From Halogeometricum limi (GTDB lineage: Archaea > Halobacteriota > Halobacteria > Halobacteriales > Haloferacaceae), in assembly GCF_900115785.1 (NCBI RefSeq), contig NZ_FOYS01000001.1:124001-188000 (forward strand): DNA of 64,000 nucleotides. The letters are read 5' to 3'. The translations under genes and the position numbers were made by a program. Below the pieces are notes generated by a model. It made no database searches. It was not told where the DNA came from and saw only the letters and a program-made list of their open reading frames with translations. Below, in pieces: positions 25,522 through 34,204 of this stretch (position 1 is the first letter of the stretch; the number at the start of each line of letters is the position of its first letter).

Positions 25522-26655
25522 TCAGGTCTCTCGAAGTGTCTCTCTTTTCGCCTCGCCGTCCGTCGCGTCGCCGTCGACGAGGTTCTCCACGTCGGCGACT
25601 ATCTCGTCCACGTCGTCGAGTCCGAGCAGTTCGCGCGTCTCCGCGTCGAAGTCGCGACTCTCCAACGCTGCCGACTCCTGCACGTCGGAGTCCGAGAGTT
25701 GGCGGCCGTACCGTCCGAGGAGACTCGTGAGTTCCTGCGGGAGGACGTACTTCGTCGACGGCGAGTCGCCGATGCGTCGCAGCGTCTCCAACCCCTTGTC
25801 GACGATGGCGCGTTCGCCCATCGACTCGGCGGACTTCGCGCGGAGGACGGTGGAGATGGCGTCGCCCTGCGCTTCGAGAATCTGGCTCTGCTTCTCGCCC
25901 TGCGCGCGGATGATGTTCGACTGCTTTTCTCCCTCCGCTCTCTCGACGGCGGAGCGTCGTTCCCCCTGCGCTTCCAGAATCATCGCCCGACGGCGACGCT
26001 CGGCGGCGGTCTGTTGCTCCATCGCGTTCTCCACGCCCGCGGAGGGTTTCACCTCGCTCACTTCGACGGACTCGACTTCGACGCCCCATTCGCTCGTCGG
26101 TTCGTCGAGTTGGCTGTGGATGCGGCGGTTTATCTCGTCGCGTCGGGACAGCGTCTCGTCTAGTTCCATGTCCCCGATGACGGCGCGAAGCGACGTCTGC
26201 GCGAGGAAGGAGACGGCGGTTCGGTAGTCGTCCACTTCGAGGAACGCTTTCTTGGCATCTCGCACGCGGATGTAGACGACGGCGTCGGCGGTGACGGGCG
26301 AGTTGTCCTCGGTGATGGCCTCTTGCGAGGGGACGTTCATCGTCTGCGTCCGCATGTCGAACGGGTACGTCTTCGAGACGAACGGGGGAACGAGGTTCAG
26401 GCCCGGTTCGAGCAGTTTGCGGTACTCACCGAACACGGTCAGCGGACGTTTCTCGTAGGCGTTGACTATCTCGACGGTGCTCAACACCGTCGCGACGAGG
26501 AGGACGGCGAGGAGGACGCCGACGAGGGTGACTGGGTCGAACCCGACGACGGCGAGGGTGACCAGCAGTCCGAAGACGAGGCCGAACGCGGTGACGACCC
26601 AGTCCGGCGGGCCACTCGCCGAGAGGCGACCGAGTTCGCGAAATAGGTTGGCCAT
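25522..26655 (-). CDS. SPFH/Band 7 (stomatin-prohibitin) membrane protein
   Basis: This 377-residue protein has two N-terminal hydrophobic segments (about 18-58) followed by a Band 7 domain (about 62-240). AYEKRPLTVFGEYRKLLEPG and LVPPFVSKTYPFDMRTQTMN open it, and DAVVYIRVRDAKKAFLEVDD and DEINRRIHSQLDEPTSEWGV close it. A long coiled coil follows with repeated units (AERRRRAMILEAQGERRSAV, ERAEGEKQSNIIRAQGEKQS), the usual oligomerisation arm. Such proteins form rings or scaffolds that organise membrane microdomains or guard proteases. No NfeD-type partner is adjacent. A TATA box was not clearly assigned. Confidence 0.92.
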   Translation of the reverse strand: MANLFRELGRLSASGPPDWVVTAFGLVFGLLVTLAVVGFDPVTLVGVLLAVLLVATVLSTVEIVNAYEKRPLTVFGEYRKLLEPGLNLVPPFVSKTYPFDMRTQTMNVPSQEAITEDNSPVTADAVVYIRVRDAKKAFLEVDDYRTAVSFLAQTSLRAVIGDMELDETLSRRDEINRRIHSQLDEPTSEWGVEVESVEVSEVKPSAGVENAMEQQTAAERRRRAMILEAQGERRSAVERAEGEKQSNIIRAQGEKQSQILEAQGDAISTVLRAKSAESMGERAIVDKGLETLRRIGDSPSTKYVLPQELTSLLGRYGRQLSDSDVQESAALESRDFDAETRELLGLDDVDEIVADVENLVDGDATDGEAKRETLRET

Positions 26656-26752
26656 AGTCTTCTCTTAGCACCGGTGACACTAAACCTCTCGCCGCCGCCG
26701 CGGCGGTTCCGACTCCACAACAAACTTACTGTCGCGAGCAGACCTGACCGTC

Positions 26753-26950
26753 GTGTTCCCGAACACGCGCGGAAAACTGGACGTAGAGGACCTCTTGCGA
26801 CTCGTCCTCGTCCTCGTCGTGGTATGGTTGGCGCTCGAAATCGTCGGCGGCGTCCTCGGCATCCTCGCGGACCTCCTCGGTCCGCTTCGACCGCTCCTCG
26901 GAATCGCCGTCGTCGCCCTCATCGTCCTCTGGCTTCTCGACCGCATCTGA
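26753..26950 (+). CDS. Small two-span membrane protein
   Basis: The protein has 65 residues with GTG start at 26753. A short polar N-terminus (FPNTRGKLDVEDLLR) is followed by two hydrophobic helices: RLVLVLVVVWLALEIVGGVL and LGIAVVALIVLWLL. Between them is LADLLGPLRP, with a Pro turn. It resembles the small DUF7554-like membrane proteins found across haloarchaea. It is divergent from the SPFH gene across 97 bases, so a joint role at the membrane is possible but unproven. Confidence 0.7.
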   Translation: MFPNTRGKLDVEDLLRLVLVLVVVWLALEIVGGVLGILADLLGPLRPLLGIAVVALIVLWLLDRI

Positions 26951-27006
26951 CACGTCGGCGACGCCGAATCCGACGGTTTTTCTCCCGTCCCACCCGAGGG
27001 TCGGGC

Positions 27007-27519
27007 GTGTTCAGCCTCAACGTCCCCGTCCACGGTCGAGTGCGGAGACTCGCGGCCGACCTCCACCCCGAACTCACGCCGTTCGACCGGGTCCGCGAGC
27101 GACACAGCCTCGTGGTCAAACGGTTCGACACGTCGCTCGACCCCGACGCCGACTCGCTCCCGCACCTCCGCGAACGACTCCGCGAGACGCTCCGCGGCGT
27201 CGAACCGTTCGAGATTCGCGTCGACGGCATCGACTTCTTCGAGCGACCGACTCGCGGACCGGGCCCCGTCGTCTACCTGACGGTGAAGAGTCCCGGACTC
27301 TACGACCTCCACGACCGACTCTGCGAGTCGTTCGGAACGGTCGCCGGACTCGAAGGGTCGGAGTACACGCCGCACGTCACCCTCGCTCGCGGCGGGAGCG
27401 TCGCCGACGCTGAAACGCTCCGCGAACGGGCCGTCGACGAGGTGCGCTGGACCGTCGACGAAGTCGGTGTGTGGGATTCTCGCTACCGAGAGAACGCCGC
27501 TCGCATCCCGATTCGGTAG
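27007..27519 (+). CDS. 2H phosphoesterase (2'-5' RNA ligase-like)
   Basis: This 170-residue protein has the two-lobed layout of the 2H family: FSLNVPVHGRVRRLAADLHP, then RERHSLVVKRFD and, in the second half, SEYTPHVTLARGG. The second catalytic HxT is present as HVTL. The first is HSLV, so its Ser/Thr lies one position away from the usual place; activity is therefore uncertain. Members open or close 2'-5' and cyclic phosphodiesters in RNA. GTG 27007 is chosen because the fold starts there; the frame extends upstream but is Arg-rich and shadow-like. It converges on the P450 gene, 59 bases between stops. Confidence 0.75.
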   Translation: MFSLNVPVHGRVRRLAADLHPELTPFDRVRERHSLVVKRFDTSLDPDADSLPHLRERLRETLRGVEPFEIRVDGIDFFERPTRGPGPVVYLTVKSPGLYDLHDRLCESFGTVAGLEGSEYTPHVTLARGGSVADAETLRERAVDEVRWTVDEVGVWDSRYRENAARIPIR

Positions 27520-27578
27520 GCCCGTCGTCGTTCTATCGCCGTCTCACTGTTCTCCGAGAGCGTTCGTTCGCCCCACCG

Positions 27579-28937
27579 TCATCGACGGTGCAGACGCATC
27601 CCCATCGGTTCCTGCGGGTGCATCGTCAGCGACCCTCGGAGTTCGAACGGGTCCTCGCGGACGTATTCGAGTTCGTACTCCTGCGCCACGGTGGCGAGGA
27701 TGAGTTGCGCCTCCATCATCGAGAACTGCTTGCCGATGCAGTGGCGAGGGCCGCCGCCGAACGGGAAGTAGGCGAATCGCGGCCGCTCCGCCCGGCGTTC
27801 CGGAAGCCACCGGTCCGGGTCGAACGACTCGGGGTCGTCGTACCACCGCGGCGACCGGTGGACCACCCACTGCGGGAGCATGATGGCCGACCCCGCCGGG
27901 ATGCGATAGCCGCCGAGGCGCACGTCCACCTGCGGTTCGCGGAAGATGACGTACACCGGCGGGTAGAGTCGCATCGCCTCCTGAATCACTCGCTCCACGT
28001 AGTCGAACCGGCGGACGTCGGCCACGGTGGGCGTCGCGCCGCCGCACACGGCGTCCAGTTCCTCGTGTACCTTCGCCTCCGCCTCCGGGTGCTGAGAGAG
28101 GAGGTACCACGTGTACGTCAGCGTCAACGCGGTGGTGTCGTGGCCCGCCAACAGCATCGTCATCATCTCGTCGCGTATCTGCTGGTCGGTCTGTTCGCCC
28201 CGGTTCTTCGCACGAAGCAGGACCGAGAGGAGGTCCATCGGCACGCCGTCGGTGTCCGCCACCGACGCGGCGGGGTCGTCTTCGGTCCCCAGTCGCTCGG
28301 CCACCACGTCGTCGATGACGCCCTCTAACAGTTCGATCGACTGCTTGTACTCGCGGTTCTCCCGCGTCGGTGCCCAGTCGGGGACGAGAAAGCGCATCGG
28401 GTCGGGTTCGAAGCGCTTGCCGAGTGGTTCGAGGTTCTCCTGCACCTCGCGGATTCGCTCGTCGTCGAGCGAGGTTCCGAACATCGCGTCGACGATTATC
28501 TTCACCGTGACGCGGGCCATCTCCAACTGGACGTCGCGCACCTCGCCGTCGTTCCACCCGTCCACCATCGACGTCGCGTGGTCCGTCATCGCCTCGCCGA
28601 GCGACGAGATTCGTCTGGGGTCGAACGACGGTTGCGCCAGTTCGCGTTGCTTTCGCCACGTCTTGCTCTCGCTCAAGAGCAAGCCGTCGCCGAGGAGGGT
28701 GCCGATGGCGTCGTCCTGAAAGTCGGGTTTGTGGTAGCGCGCGTCGTCTCTCACCAGCACGCGTTCGATGTCCGCGGGGTTGGTGAGCATGTACGTGTCG
28801 AGTGGGCCGAGGCCGAAGTAGACGACGTCGCCGTACGCCTCCGACACCTGCGTCAGGAACGTGAACGGGTCCTTCGCGTACTGTCTGCTGTTCCCGAACA
28901 ACGGCACACCCTTCGGTCCCGGGGGGCGGATGCTCAT
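27579..28937 (-). CDS. Cytochrome P450
   Basis: The protein has 452 residues with all P450 landmarks. The I-helix oxygen-binding motif is LLAGHDTTALTLTY, the K-helix is EAMRLYP (ExxR), PERF-like residues are in ESFDPDRWLPERR, and the heme loop is FGGGPRHCIG with ligand Cys400. The N-terminus PPGPKGVPLFGNSRQYAKDP is the Pro-rich hinge of a soluble enzyme. It has no membrane anchor, so it should be a cytosolic monooxygenase using ferredoxin and a reductase encoded elsewhere. The substrate is unknown; haloarchaeal P450s are few. ATG 28937 starts MSIRPPGP; an in-frame upstream start adds only 19 residues. Confidence 0.93.
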   Translation of the reverse strand: MSIRPPGPKGVPLFGNSRQYAKDPFTFLTQVSEAYGDVVYFGLGPLDTYMLTNPADIERVLVRDDARYHKPDFQDDAIGTLLGDGLLLSESKTWRKQRELAQPSFDPRRISSLGEAMTDHATSMVDGWNDGEVRDVQLEMARVTVKIIVDAMFGTSLDDERIREVQENLEPLGKRFEPDPMRFLVPDWAPTRENREYKQSIELLEGVIDDVVAERLGTEDDPAASVADTDGVPMDLLSVLLRAKNRGEQTDQQIRDEMMTMLLAGHDTTALTLTYTWYLLSQHPEAEAKVHEELDAVCGGATPTVADVRRFDYVERVIQEAMRLYPPVYVIFREPQVDVRLGGYRIPAGSAIMLPQWVVHRSPRWYDDPESFDPDRWLPERRAERPRFAYFPFGGGPRHCIGKQFSMMEAQLILATVAQEYELEYVREDPFELRGSLTMHPQEPMGMRLHRR

Positions 28938-29021
28938 TGAGAGCGACTTAGCTTGGACGCGTATGAACGACTCGGATGTACTAGAAACTGACAATTCGTC
29001 ACGTCGACGCGGACTCCGCGT

Positions 29022-31199
29022 TCAGGGTCGGGGCGGCGTCCCGTCGTAGGCGTCGTGGTCGCCGTAGAAGTTCAGCATCGCGAACTTCAACTTCTCCGTG
29101 GACACGTCGATTATCTCCGCGCGTTCTTCGGCCGGGAACGTCGAGCGGACGCCGTACTTACCCATCCCGGAACTCGCCTGCGTGTAGCGTTTGTCGGCCA
29201 GGATGCGGACGCCGAAGTCCTCCGGCGAGCGGATGACCCGGCCGAGCGCCTGCCGCGTCTTTCGAATCGTGGGAATCTCGACAGCGTAGCGCCACCCCGC
29301 CTCGCGCCGACCGCTGTACACCCGGTCGTAGGCGTCCTGAATCGCCTCCATGCGTTCGGAGAGATGGGGATACGGCACGCCGACGACGACGACGGTGCGC
29401 GCGTCGTCGCCGTCGAAGCTCACGCCCTCCGCGAGCGTCCCCCAGAGCGAGGTGAGAAGCACCGCGCCGTCGCTTCCGACGAACTTCGAGCGAATCTGCT
29501 CTGTGGGCGTGCCCGCCTCGTCCAAGTAGAGGCGGTCCGTCACCTCCGTCCGCCCCTGCAGACGCTCGTGATAGCGGTTCGCCTCCGCGTAGGAGGGGAA
29601 GAACACGAGCGTGTTCCCGGGCGTGAACCGCGACGCGTCCGCGAGCACCTGCGTCAGTCGCTCTTGCGTCGCCGGTTCTTCGCGCTCCGAACTGAACAGC
29701 GCGGGCGTCTGGACGGCCAGCGTCCGGCGGTTCTCCTCGGGGTACTCCAGTCCGTACGCCATCGTCACCGGGTCCGAGAGACCGAGTACGTCCTCCGTCA
29801 CGTCGAACGGTCGGAGCGTCGCCGACATGAGGATGCTCGCGTGCACCTCCTCGAACAGCGTCTCGGTCACCTCTCTGGGGATGCAGGTGTACAACTCGGC
29901 GCGGCCGTACACCTCCTCCGTCCCGCCGTCGCGCCGCACCGAACACATCGGATGCTGGCCCAACTTCCCGCCGTCGGCCATCCACGCGGCGACGAACTCG
30001 GCGGCCTGTAAGGTCTGACACTCCTTTCTGCTCGTCGTCTCGCCGTTCTTGTACGCCTCCTCGTACTCGTCGTCGAGGCGCTTGCCCAACTGGAGCGCCA
30101 GGTCGACTTCGGTCCCGATTCCGCGCCCTTCGTACCGCTGTAAGAAGGTGAGCGTCAGGTCGTCGCGCCTGTCGTGGTTCGCGATGGGCAGGTCGTACCA
30201 GTCCTCGCCGACCTGTTCGCGTTCGCCGAAGCCGAGGGCGTCGTCGTAGGTGTCCCGAAGGGCGGAGTGAAACGCCGAGATGACGTTCTCGGCGGCGTCG
30301 GCGCGCGAGTCGTCCGCGTCTTCGAGTTCGTTCAGCGCCTGGTCGAGCGTGTTCTCCGTCAGCGTCCGACTCGCGTGGTCGCGGGCGGCGGACTCGATGT
30401 TGTGCGCCTCGTCGAACACGGTGATGATGTCGTCCGGGTCGCGATTCAGCCACCGGAAGAACTGCTCGCGGATGTTCGGGTCCAACAGGTGGTGGTAGTT
30501 GCAGACCACCAAATCCACCTCTTCCATCCCCTCTTTCAGCAGTTCGTAGCCGCACAGCATCCGCTCGTCGGCGTACTCGTAGATGTTCTCGGGCGTCCGC
30601 ACGTCGTCGAACAGCCACGAGAAGAACTCGTCGGTGTTCTCGGTGAGGTTGTTGTAGTAATACTCGCAGACGTTCCCCTCCCGCAGGTCTTCGAGTTCCT
30701 CCGAAATCTGTTCGAGTTCGTCGGTGACGGCGGTTCGCGCCTCCGCCGCGCCCTGTTGCCCCTCGCGCATCCGGTCGACGAGTGCCTCGGCCTGTTCGCC
30801 GAGTTCCTCTCTGTCCTCCTCTCTCTCGACGAGACTCCGCGTCGTGTCGCGGAGCGTCTGGCACTCCTGATACTCGACGTCGATGTGACACATCGACGAC
30901 TTCCCTTTGAAGACGACGGCGCGGATGGGTTCTGTCTGGGTGATGGCGCGCGCGTCTTCGACGAACTGCCGCATCTGCTGGTGGACGTTCGTCGTGATGA
31001 CCACCGTCTTGTCCTCTCGTCTGGCGTGCGCTATCGCGGGAACCAACGCGGAGAGCGTCTTGCCCGTCCCGGGCGCGCCCTCTACGAGGACGTCACGCTG
31101 GTCGTCCAGCGCCTCGGCGATGCCGTCCATCGCCGCGCCCTGATTCGGGTAGGGACGGTCGTACGGGAAGAACCGCATGTGTCCGCTCGTCTCAGCCAC
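29022..31199 (-). CDS. XPD/Rad3-like iron-sulfur DNA helicase
   Basis: This superfamily 2 helicase of 725 residues has Walker A GAPGTGKT at 41-48 and the DEAH box FDEAHNIES at 262-270. Motif VI is RQALGRVIRSPEDFG. Four cysteines at 104, 113, 178 and 216 fit the XPD-type 4Fe-4S cluster, interrupted by a long acidic coiled insert. It unwinds DNA 5' to 3' in repair or replication restart. GTG 31199 is chosen: a TATA box TTATAA at 31223-31228 places the leaderless start exactly there. A longer frame exists but begins upstream of that promoter. Its neighbours are the P450 downstream and mscS upstream (divergent), with no functional link. Confidence 0.9.
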   Translation of the reverse strand: MAETSGHMRFFPYDRPYPNQGAAMDGIAEALDDQRDVLVEGAPGTGKTLSALVPAIAHARREDKTVVITTNVHQQMRQFVEDARAITQTEPIRAVVFKGKSSMCHIDVEYQECQTLRDTTRSLVEREEDREELGEQAEALVDRMREGQQGAAEARTAVTDELEQISEELEDLREGNVCEYYYNNLTENTDEFFSWLFDDVRTPENIYEYADERMLCGYELLKEGMEEVDLVVCNYHHLLDPNIREQFFRWLNRDPDDIITVFDEAHNIESAARDHASRTLTENTLDQALNELEDADDSRADAAENVISAFHSALRDTYDDALGFGEREQVGEDWYDLPIANHDRRDDLTLTFLQRYEGRGIGTEVDLALQLGKRLDDEYEEAYKNGETTSRKECQTLQAAEFVAAWMADGGKLGQHPMCSVRRDGGTEEVYGRAELYTCIPREVTETLFEEVHASILMSATLRPFDVTEDVLGLSDPVTMAYGLEYPEENRRTLAVQTPALFSSEREEPATQERLTQVLADASRFTPGNTLVFFPSYAEANRYHERLQGRTEVTDRLYLDEAGTPTEQIRSKFVGSDGAVLLTSLWGTLAEGVSFDGDDARTVVVVGVPYPHLSERMEAIQDAYDRVYSGRREAGWRYAVEIPTIRKTRQALGRVIRSPEDFGVRILADKRYTQASSGMGKYGVRSTFPAEERAEIIDVSTEKLKFAMLNFYGDHDAYDGTPPRP

Positions 31200-31222
31200 G
31201 ATGCGTTCTTGCGCGTCATCGG

Positions 31223-31228
31223 TTATAA
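31223..31228 (-). promoter_or_regulatory. TATA box of the XPD-like helicase gene
   Basis: TTATAA is centred 26.5 bases before GTG 31199 and fixes the start choice for the helicase. Confidence 0.7.
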
Positions 31229-31315
31229 CGTCCCGGTTGCCTGCGACTCTCTCTCTCGTGCCCGGGGCGGCCACAATCCGTTTTACAAGGCAGGACCTAC
31301 CGATGCTCACAACAG

Positions 31316-32248
31316 ATGGCTATTCAAGAGAGCGTCGCGTCGATTCTACTGCAGCAGAACCAACCGGACCCGATTCCCGACTCGATTCCCGAACTCCTCG
31401 CGCAGTACGGCGAACTCGTCGGCAAGGTTATCGCGTTCGTCCTCGCGTTCGTCGTCGTTTGGGCTATCGGCCGTATCGTTCTCGTCCCCCTCGCTAAACG
31501 TCTCCTGAAAGAGCGTGGCTACGACGAGACGGTTCGCAGCCTCGCGGACAACGTCCTCGGCGCACTCGCGTTGATTCTGGCGCTCGCCGTCGCGTTCACC
31601 GTCGCCGGATTCGGGAGCGTCATCGCCGCCTTCGCGACGCTGGGCGGTGCCCTCGCACTCGCTATCGGATTCGCCGCCCAGGACCTGCTGGGTAACTTCG
31701 TCGCCGGCGTGTTCATCCTGAAAGACAAGCCCTTCGAGGTGGGCGACTGGATCGAGTGGAACGACATGTCGGGACGCGTGGAGGACATCGACCTGCGCGT
31801 CTCGCGCATCAAGACGTTCGACAACGAACGCATCACCGTCCCGAACGGCGAACTCGCGAACAACGCCGTGAAGAACCCCGTCGCGTTCGACAAACTCCGC
31901 CAGAAGTTCGTCTTCGGCATCGGCTACGACGACGACATCGACCACGCGAAGTCGGTCATCGTCGAGGAAGCCGAACGCAACGACGACATCCTCGCCGACC
32001 CCGCACCGGACGTGCGCGTCACCGAACTCGCCGACTCCTACGTCGGCCTGCAGTCGCGCTTCTGGATCGCCGACCCGTCCCGCGCGGACTTCGTGAAGAT
32101 TCGCTCGGACTTCGTGCAGGCGGTCAAAGAGCGTCTCGACGCCGAGACTATCGACATGCCGTACCCCTACCGCCAACTCACGGGCGAAGTGGAGACGACG
32201 GCGACGGTCACAGAGTCGCAGTCGCAGGCGCAGTCGACCGACGACTGA
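31316..32248 (+). CDS. mscS: MscS-type mechanosensitive channel
   Basis: The 310-residue channel has three N-terminal membrane helices (KVIAFVLAFVVVWAIGRIVL, then LGALALILALAVAFTVAGF and the pore helix). The pore-lining TM3 is Gly/Ala-rich: ATLGGALALAIGFAAQDLLG, followed by NFVAGVFILKDKPFEVGDWI, the hallmark of the family. The beta domain (GRVEDIDLRVSRIKTFDNER) and the C-terminal alpha-beta cage follow. It opens under membrane tension to release solutes after hypo-osmotic shock, a likely need in a halophile. A TATA-like TTTTACAA at about 31280 fits. ATG 31316 is the first in frame. Confidence 0.93.
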   Translation: MAIQESVASILLQQNQPDPIPDSIPELLAQYGELVGKVIAFVLAFVVVWAIGRIVLVPLAKRLLKERGYDETVRSLADNVLGALALILALAVAFTVAGFGSVIAAFATLGGALALAIGFAAQDLLGNFVAGVFILKDKPFEVGDWIEWNDMSGRVEDIDLRVSRIKTFDNERITVPNGELANNAVKNPVAFDKLRQKFVFGIGYDDDIDHAKSVIVEEAERNDDILADPAPDVRVTELADSYVGLQSRFWIADPSRADFVKIRSDFVQAVKERLDAETIDMPYPYRQLTGEVETTATVTESQSQAQSTDD

Positions 32249-32338
32249 GGCTCGTTTCCGAACTCCCGGGACGTCTCGTGCGCATCCGTGACACGACCGG
32301 GCGAAGGTTTTGCTCGCCGGACGCCTACTAGACGCGCT

Positions 32339-32848
32339 ATGTCCACGAGGGCGACGGCCGGGGGAGTAGCGACCGAGGAACAACCCGAGATGATGCAGGA
32401 GGTAGAGAGTTGGCAGGCGGGAGTCGCAGGAGGAATCCTCGGCGCAATCGCGTTCGGTGCGCTGATGGTTCTCGTCTCGCCGGGCGTGCTGACGAACGCC
32501 ATCCCCGCGATGTACGGCCTGACGGGCGGTGCGGCGGGGACGTTCATCCACCTCTCACACGGTGCGGTCATCGGCGTCGCGTTCGCGGCCCTCCTGCGCG
32601 CGCGGCCCGAACTCGCCGAGACGCTGGGCCGGTCGACGGCCGCCGGCGCCGCCTACGGCGTCGCCGTCTGGGTCGTCCTCGCGGTGCTCGTGATGCCCGT
32701 CTGGCTCTCCGCCGTCGGGTTCGCGGGCGCGCCCGGACTCCCGAACATCAGCACGACGAGCCTCGTCGGCCACGTCATCTACGGCCTCGTCCTCGGCGCG
32801 GCGTACCCGATGCTCCGCCGCCGCGGGACGATGTCCGACGCCGAGTGA
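32339..32848 (+). CDS. Four-span membrane protein, paralogue 1
   Basis: This 169-residue protein has a polar, acidic N-terminus (VATEEQPEMMQEVESWQAGV) and four hydrophobic segments. Key segments are GVAGGILGAIAFGALMVLVS, GAAGTFIHLSHGAVIGVAFA and VAVWVVLAVLVMPVWLSAVG. PNISTTSLVGHVIYGLVLGA closes it. The HLSHG and LVGHVIYG His residues may be functional. The next gene encodes a clear paralogue, so the two arose by tandem duplication. A DUF6789-like family is likely, sometimes mislabelled histidine kinase; no kinase motif is present. Function is unknown. Confidence 0.75.
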   Translation: MSTRATAGGVATEEQPEMMQEVESWQAGVAGGILGAIAFGALMVLVSPGVLTNAIPAMYGLTGGAAGTFIHLSHGAVIGVAFAALLRARPELAETLGRSTAAGAAYGVAVWVVLAVLVMPVWLSAVGFAGAPGLPNISTTSLVGHVIYGLVLGAAYPMLRRRGTMSDAE

Positions 32849-33003
32849 GCGCCGACGGCCGTTTTTCCCGATAGTCACGACCGCTGACTAGTGTCAAATA
32901 ACCAGCAACATTTGCTCTCTTTCCACCTAAAGCTACCTCCTCCGTGCGGCGCGTCTGCCCGTCCGAAGTGCCGTTATATCGCTGGTCTGCGCTATGAACT
33001 CCC

Positions 33004-33468
33004 ATGGCAACAGAAACGGCCACGCAGACGGTTGACTCGACGGCGACCGGTGACTGGCAGGGCGGTGTCGTCGCCGGTGTCCTCGGAGGTATCGTGATGG
33101 GCGCGCTAATGGTGATGCAGATGCGCCCGGTGCTCGAAGTGGCGATTCCGTCGATGTACTTCCTCAGCGGCGGCCTCGCCGGCTTCACCATCCACGTCGC
33201 CCACGGCGCGGTACTCGGCGTCGGCTTCGCCGCCGTCGCGGGCGCACTCGGGACGCTCTCGACGGGCAAGAGCCTCGGATTGGGTATCGCTTACGGCGCG
33301 GCGTTGTGGCTCGTTCTCGCCGTCTTCGTCATGCCCGTCTGGCTCTCGGCCGTCGGGTCGCCCGCGAACCCGCCGCTCCCGAACATCAGCACGACGAGCC
33401 TCGTCGGCCACGTCGTCTACGGCGCCGTCGTCGGACTCGCGTACCCGGCCGTCCGCGGACAGTTCTGA
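33004..33468 (+). CDS. Four-span membrane protein, paralogue 2
   Basis: The product has 154 residues and shares long segments with paralogue 1. Both have VMPVWLSAVG, PNISTTSLVGHV and HGAVxGVxFAA. The N-terminus (MATETATQTVDSTATGD) differs and is shorter, and IPSMYFLSGGLAGFTIHVAH replaces IPAMYGLTGGAAGTFIHLSH. The loop between spans 3 and 4 keeps PxLPNISTT in both. The pair is separated by 155 bases and reads in the same direction. Retention of the His and Ser-Thr motifs after duplication suggests a shared function, perhaps as a heteromeric membrane complex; this is inference. Confidence 0.78.
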   Translation: MATETATQTVDSTATGDWQGGVVAGVLGGIVMGALMVMQMRPVLEVAIPSMYFLSGGLAGFTIHVAHGAVLGVGFAAVAGALGTLSTGKSLGLGIAYGAALWLVLAVFVMPVWLSAVGSPANPPLPNISTTSLVGHVVYGAVVGLAYPAVRGQF

Positions 33469-33661
33469 GACGCGCGAGCACTCGGCGCGTTCGCGCCACG
33501 ACTCCGATTTTTCCGGACGCTTCGTCGAGAGCGTGTCGATAGCGCGCCGTTCGAGCGTGCGTCGTCGCGTCTCGACTGTGGCCGTGAACCGGTCGCCTCC
33601 GGCTACAGTCGGCTTCGAGACGCAAACAGCCTCTTCCGTCTCACGCCGCAAGCTGTGGTCT

Positions 33662-34144
33662 ATGTTCGGTGCCTACGCGCTCGGAAAGAAGGCTGCAAAG
33701 TTCGGCTACAAACGGTACGGCGTCCCCGGCGCAGTCGCCACGGGCGGCCTCGCACTCGCGGGGTACGTCGCGGTGCGACGCGCGGTGCGGTCCGCGACGA
33801 AGTCCGGCGACGTCACCTCGGCAATCGACGCGGAGGCGATACGCGACGCGGTCGAGGAGGACGGACTCGACTCGGTGAGCGACCGCGAGACGCTCGAAGA
33901 CGTCATCGACGAAGACGAGTTGGAGACGTCCGTCGACGTGGACGAGGTCCAGTCGTCGGTCGAAGACTCCTCCGAGGCGGCGACCGATTCGGACGGAAGC
34001 GCCGCACTGGGGACGGACGACAGTCTGGACGAGATACCGGACGCAGAGAGCGGTGCACCGGACGAGGCGACGGACGCAGAGAACGACGACGCGGAGACGA
34101 CGGAGTCGGAGCACGACGACGCGGAGGCGGACGACGAGAACTGA
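33662..34144 (+). CDS. Membrane-anchored protein with acidic tail
   Basis: This 160-residue protein starts with a basic, amphipathic segment (MFGAYALGKKAAKFGYKRYG) and one hydrophobic helix (VATGGLALAGYVAVRRAV). The remaining 110 residues are highly acidic and rich in Ser, Glu and Asp, with helix-like units (AIRDAVEEDGLDSVSDRETL, DVIDEDELETSVDVDEVQSS). The tail looks disordered. ATG 33662 is chosen because it begins the basic segment; 43 in-frame residues upstream are Arg-rich and shadow-like. Such one-span proteins with long acidic tails occur widely in haloarchaea. It converges on argF. Confidence 0.7.
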   Translation: MFGAYALGKKAAKFGYKRYGVPGAVATGGLALAGYVAVRRAVRSATKSGDVTSAIDAEAIRDAVEEDGLDSVSDRETLEDVIDEDELETSVDVDEVQSSVEDSSEAATDSDGSAALGTDDSLDEIPDAESGAPDEATDAENDDAETTESEHDDAEADDEN

Positions 34145-34204
34145 ACCGCACCGGTCGCGTCCGTTCGCGCCGAGACGACTCGGTCGGCGGCCGCCCCGAA
34201 CGCG

